A stretch of 64,000 nucleotides of DNA from Lysobacterales bacterium PRO7 (GTDB taxonomy: Bacteria > Pseudomonadota > Gammaproteobacteria > Xanthomonadales > Rhodanobacteraceae). Positions 61,238 to 64,000 of this stretch are shown here, piece after piece (within the stretch, counting starts at the first letter, position 1; every line of letters starts with the position of its first letter). The notes under the pieces are model-generated. The model worked only from the letters and a program-made list of their open reading frames with translations, made no database searches and had not been told where the DNA came from. The stretch spans positions 19,997 through 83,996 of the forward strand of contig QWHH01000014.1 of NCBI GenBank assembly GCA_021404785.1, in the 5' to 3' direction. Both the position numbers and the translations under genes were made by a program.

Positions 61238-61531
61238 TCAGGCGGCGCGCAGCGGCGTGATGCGCTTCAAATCGTCATGCAGCCGCTCGCGGGCGATTTC
61301 TGTATCGAATTTCGCCTGCAATCGCAGCCACCATCCATCAGACAAGCCAAAGAATCGACACATGCGCAGGTCCGTGTCGGCTGTTATGGAGCGGCGTCCG
61401 GCGACGATTTCGCCGATCCGCTGCGCAGGCACGCCGATTTCCTTGGCTAAACGGTATTGGCTCATGCCCAATGGCGCGAGAAATTCTTGCGAGAGCATTT
61501 CGCCGGGGGAAACTGGTGGAATCGCACGCAT
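61238..61531 (-). CDS. higA: HigA-family antitoxin
   Basis: 97 residues with an XRE-type helix-turn-helix: SPGEMLSQEFLAPLGMSQYR, LAKEIGVPAQRIGEIVAGRR, SITADTDLRMCRFFGLSDGW, WWLRLQAKFDTEIARE. The whole is the standard HigA/VapI domain. As usual for this group, the antitoxin follows the toxin (higB-higA, 14-base gap). It represses its own operon by binding upstream of higB. Confidence 0.94.
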   Translation of the reverse strand: MRAIPPVSPGEMLSQEFLAPLGMSQYRLAKEIGVPAQRIGEIVAGRRSITADTDLRMCRFFGLSDGWWLRLQAKFDTEIARERLHDDLKRITPLRAA

Positions 61532-61545
61532 GGACGTCTTCTATG

Positions 61546-61824
61546 TCAGTGATAATCGACGATTTGGACATCGAGCGCATTGCCGCGCTCAAACCGGAAG
61601 CAGACACGCCATTGGTCGTTGATGCGCACGCTCCATTGGCCGGCACGGTCGCCGTGCAGTTTCTCCAGCCTGTTGCCAGGCGGAGCGCGCATGTCCTCGA
61701 TGCGCGTGGCCAGGTCCAACTGTTCGAGCTTGCGCAAGGCAACCCGCTCGATTGGCGTCCAGCGCCGCACCCGGCGTCGTTGAAAAAGAGCTTCCGTATC
61801 GGAATCGCGGAAGCTCTCGATCAT
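61546..61824 (-). CDS. higB: HigB-family toxin
   Basis: 92 residues of the RelE superfamily plasmid-maintenance killer group. IESFRDSDTEALFQRRRVRR, LRKLEQLDLATRIEDMRAPP, GNRLEKLHGDRAGQWSVRIN, DQWRVCFRF and VDYH at the end match HigB well. It is a ribosome-dependent mRNA endonuclease. The ATG at 61824 gives the standard length; the reading continues open upstream but has no homology. It is preceded by direct repeats and a plausible promoter. Confidence 0.94.
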   Translation of the reverse strand: MIESFRDSDTEALFQRRRVRRWTPIERVALRKLEQLDLATRIEDMRAPPGNRLEKLHGDRAGQWSVRINDQWRVCFRFERGNALDVQIVDYH

Positions 61825-61843
61825 TGGGCAATGATAACGTCTC

Positions 61844-61869
61844 GCGTGATTAACGTCAAGCGTGATTAA
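61844..61869 (-). promoter_or_regulatory. higBA promoter/operator with 10-bp direct repeats
   Basis: GCGTGATTAA occurs at 61844-61853 and 61860-61869 (minus strand TTAATCACGC), 16 bases apart start to start. On the minus strand TTGACG between the repeats, 16 bases, TTATCA is a fair promoter. A HigA dimer binding each repeat would cover it. Confidence 0.6.
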
Positions 61870-61877
61870 ACGAAGCC

Positions 61878-62525
61878 TTACGGCACCACGCTCGCCTTCT
61901 CGATCACGATCGGCGTCTTCGGCACGTCGCTGACGAACGGGCCCTGCGGACCGGTTTCCACGGCCTTGATCTTGTCGACCACGTCCATGCCGTCGATGAC
62001 CTTGCCGAACACGGTGTAGCCCCACGACACGGTGCCGTTGGCATCGGCGATGTAGTCCAGGCGCTTGTTGTCGACCACGTTGACGAAGAACTCCGCCGCC
62101 GCCGAGTTCGGATCGGCGGTACGCGCCATCGCGACCGTGCCGCGCAGGTTGGACAGGCCGTTGTTGGCCTCGTTGCGCACCGGCGCGCGCGTGCGCTTGC
62201 GCTGCAGGTCTTTCGTCCAGCCGCCGCCCTGCACCATGAAATTGTTGATCACGCGATGGAACACGGTGCCGTCGTAGAAGCCGTCCTTGACGTATTGCAG
62301 GAAGTTCTCGACCGTCTTCGGCGCCTTGTCCGGATACAGTTCCAGCGTGATGTCGCCCATGCTGGTATGCAGCAGTACCTTGGGATTGGCGGCTGCGGGC
62401 GTTGGCGCGACGTCGCCGGTCTTGGCCGGTTCGGCGGCTTTGGCCGCCGGCTTGGCGGCGGGCGCAGCGGCAAACGCGGCGATCGGGATGAGCAGGGCGA
62501 GGGCGCAGATCAGACGCTTGAACAT
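61878..62525 (-). CDS. Exported cyclophilin-type peptidyl-prolyl isomerase
   Basis: 215 residues: a signal peptide (FKRLICALALLIPIAAFAAA), an Ala/Lys/Pro linker of about 30 residues, then a cyclophilin domain: VLLHTSMGDITLELYPDKAP, KTVENFLQYVKDGFYDGTVF, HRVINNFMVQGGG with the catalytic Arg, and NSAAAEFFVNVVDNKRLDYI. The Gln-Gly-Gly and FF blocks are intact. The signal peptide puts it in the periplasm, like PpiA, but its place upstream of lpxH recalls ppiB. Between them lies higBA. ppx lies upstream. Confidence 0.94.
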   Translation of the reverse strand: MFKRLICALALLIPIAAFAAAPAAKPAAKAAEPAKTGDVAPTPAAANPKVLLHTSMGDITLELYPDKAPKTVENFLQYVKDGFYDGTVFHRVINNFMVQGGGWTKDLQRKRTRAPVRNEANNGLSNLRGTVAMARTADPNSAAAEFFVNVVDNKRLDYIADANGTVSWGYTVFGKVIDGMDVVDKIKAVETGPQGPFVSDVPKTPIVIEKASVVP

Positions 62526-62621
62526 GGCGGACTCCAAAGGCCGGTTAGCGGAACCCGAATGATACGCAAACAGGCGCGCACGTGCGCGAATTTCGCGTTA
62601 GGGGAAACGCTGACCAAACCT

Positions 62622-62706
62622 GTCATTCCGGCAGGGATTGCCGGAATCCAGTTGCCAAGGACGGCATCCATGCAGTCTGGATACCGGCATTCCCTGCCGG
62701 TATGAC
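62622..62706. repeat. 85-bp inverted-repeat element, copy 2
   Basis: Two 30-base arms (GTCATTCCGGCAGGGATTGC... and ...ATTCCCTGCCGGTATGAC) and a 25-base loop; 27 of 30 arm positions pair. It has exactly the same arm and loop lengths as the copy at 16789-16873. It ends 1 base before the ppx stop codon and so lies between ppx and the isomerase gene, where it could act as a terminator. Confidence 0.88.
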
Positions 62707-62707
62707 G

Positions 62708-64000
62708 TTACTTGTTTACACAAGACTCCGTAGCGCCGACGTGCAGCTTGATATCCAGCGCCTTGAGGTAGCCGCGTTCCTGATCCAGATCCGCGCGCGT
62801 GAGCGGGTGGGTGTCCAGCCAGGCGCGCGCGATGTCCATGCCGAGCACGCCGGCATCGGCATGCAGGGTGATTGGCGCTGGCCGCGCGTCGCCGGCGCGA
62901 CCGAGCAGGATCGCCAGCCGCAGCAACGCGACGATGCGCGCGACCGGCAGGCGCAGGCGCTCGGGCAAGGCGCGCAGGGCAGAGGGATCGGGCTTGCGCC
63001 GCTGGCAGCGCAGCAACACGGCCAGCACTAGTTGCTCGTGGCGCGCGAATCCGGCCATATCGGAATGTTCGACGATGTAGGCGCCGTGCTTGTGGTATTG
63101 GCTGTGCGCGATGGCGAGGCCGATTTCGTGGATGCGCGCGGCCCAGGCGAGCCAGTCGCGCTCGGCCGGGCCGAGTTGCCACGCGGCGGCGACTTCATCG
63201 AACAAGGCCAGTGCGCAGGCTTCCACGCGCGCGGCATGGGTGCGGTCGACGGCGTAGCGGTGCGCCAGTGCGTCGATGCTGGCGTCACGCGGATCGCGAT
63301 GCGCGGCGCGACCGATCATGTCGTAGAGCAGGCCCTCGCGCATCGAGGTTTCCGCCACGCGCATGTGTTCGAGTTCAAGCGCGGCAAATGCCGCTTCCAG
63401 GATCGCGACGCCGCCGGCGAAAATGCCGGCGCGATCCGCGCTCAATCCGGGGAAGGCGATGTTGTCCACGTTGCCGCAGGCGAGTACCGCGTCGCGCAGG
63501 CGCGCGAGCGCGGCGCGGGTGATACCGGCATCGCTCCAGCCGGTGTCGCGCAGCACGGCGTCGATCGCGCGGATCGTGCCTGACGAGCCGATCGCTTCGC
63601 GCCAGCCGAAGGCGCGGTAGGCGCCGACGAATTGCTGCAATTCCACCGCGATCTCGGTTTGCGCCTGCTGCCAGCGTTTGGGCGTGAGCTTGCCGTCGGG
63701 GAAAAAGTGCAGCGTGCTGGCGATGCAGCCGACCTGCAGGCTTTCCGTCTTCAGCGGTTCGAGATGTTCGCCGATGATGAACTCGGTGCTGCCGCCGCCG
63801 ATGTCGATGACGAGGCGGCGGCCGGGCGTGTCGGGAATGCCGTGGGCGACACCGAGATAGATCAGACGCGCTTCCTCGCGTCCGGAAACCACTTCGATGG
63901 CGTGGCCCAGCGCGGCTTCGGCCGGCGCCAGGAATTGCTCGGGCGCGCGCAGCCGGCGCACCGCATTCGTGGCCACGGCGCGCACGCGCTGCGGCGGCAG
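62708..64000 (-). CDS. ppx: Exopolyphosphatase (Ppx/GppA family), 5' end outside window
   Basis: 431 residues seen, lacking roughly the first 70-90 of the family's about 500. Acetate-kinase-like fold: VVSGREEARLIYLGVAHGIP, VIDIGGGSTEFIIGE (phosphate-2 motif), GSSGTIRAIDAVLR, then the HD-like C-terminal domain with AARIHEIGLAIAHSQYHKHG. Hydrolyses terminal phosphates of polyphosphate or pppGpp. The long C-terminal part favours Ppx over GppA, though the two cannot be told apart safely. In E. coli ppx follows ppk; that neighbour would be outside the window to the right. Confidence 0.92.
   Translation of the reverse strand: MPPQRVRAVATNAVRRLRAPEQFLAPAEAALGHAIEVVSGREEARLIYLGVAHGIPDTPGRRLVIDIGGGSTEFIIGEHLEPLKTESLQVGCIASTLHFFPDGKLTPKRWQQAQTEIAVELQQFVGAYRAFGWREAIGSSGTIRAIDAVLRDTGWSDAGITRAALARLRDAVLACGNVDNIAFPGLSADRAGIFAGGVAILEAAFAALELEHMRVAETSMREGLLYDMIGRAAHRDPRDASIDALAHRYAVDRTHAARVEACALALFDEVAAAWQLGPAERDWLAWAARIHEIGLAIAHSQYHKHGAYIVEHSDMAGFARHEQLVLAVLLRCQRRKPDPSALRALPERLRLPVARIVALLRLAILLGRAGDARPAPITLHADAGVLGMDIARAWLDTHPLTRADLDQERGYLKALDIKLHVGATESCVNK

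Noticed and set aside
1-64000. CRISPR arrays, rRNA, prophage, integrase or IS elements
   Set aside because: No regularly spaced repeats, conserved RNA-gene sequence, transposase or phage protein was found on either strand.

Overview
The window is a GC-rich stretch of a gammaproteobacterial chromosome. The gene order asd-fimV-truA-trpF-trpB-trpA-accD-folC-dedD-cvpA-purF, the GTG-started greB and dcd, and secreted proteins with C-termini such as FANGFEP and LPVKLQKFSVN point to the Xanthomonadales, most likely a Rhodanobacteraceae-like genus. This placement rests on recognised family sequences and gene order; no database search was possible.

Layout. 0-2.4 kb: the 3' end of cysD, a small unknown gene, and a minus-strand folE-sua5 pair. 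2.4-14 kb: a dehydrogenase, a porin with a possible Pho box, the minus-strand block metG-rsxB-nth, an amino-acid permease, a sulfotransferase, then plus-strand mrp-dcd followed by two small exported proteins that look like diverged copies of each other. 14-22.5 kb: a pyroglutamate-centred region (pcp with DUF979/DUF969 membrane proteins, and a DLH-HIT-pxpB-pxpC-pxpA operon), separated by small plus-strand genes (GFA, RibD-like, VOC, TfoX-like, rnk). 22.6-26.9 kb: two tandem paralogous TPR-transmembrane-GGDEF proteins. 27-35.7 kb: rimO, DUF3025, greB, a membrane protein, mltD, a secreted protein behind a poly-G tract, psd and a SCO-family gene.

35.8-51.3 kb is a dense plus-strand housekeeping run in which many stop and start codons overlap: prmB-aroC-asd, fimV, truA-trpF, trpB-trpA, accD-folC-dedD-cvpA-purF and a DUF455 ferritin-like gene. 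It covers ribosomal protein modification, chorismate, tryptophan and lysine/threonine/methionine precursors, fatty-acid and folate synthesis, cell division and purine synthesis. Two uncharacterised membrane proteins follow, facing a small minus-strand cluster (GT2, DUF2304, GT4) likely to act on envelope sugars. The GT4 gene carries an in-frame copy of a palindromic repeat.

56.1-61.9 kb is the accessory part. It holds three different type II toxin-antitoxin modules (RelE/ParE-type, MazEF, HigBA), each preceded by a palindrome or direct repeat that looks like its own operator, around three exported proteins of lower GC with strong terminators. HigBA sits between a cyclophilin gene and lpxH, which are neighbours in many gammaproteobacteria. 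The window ends inside ppx, behind the second copy of an 85-base inverted-repeat element whose first copy is at 16.8 kb. No tRNA, rRNA, CRISPR array, transposase or prophage gene was seen.
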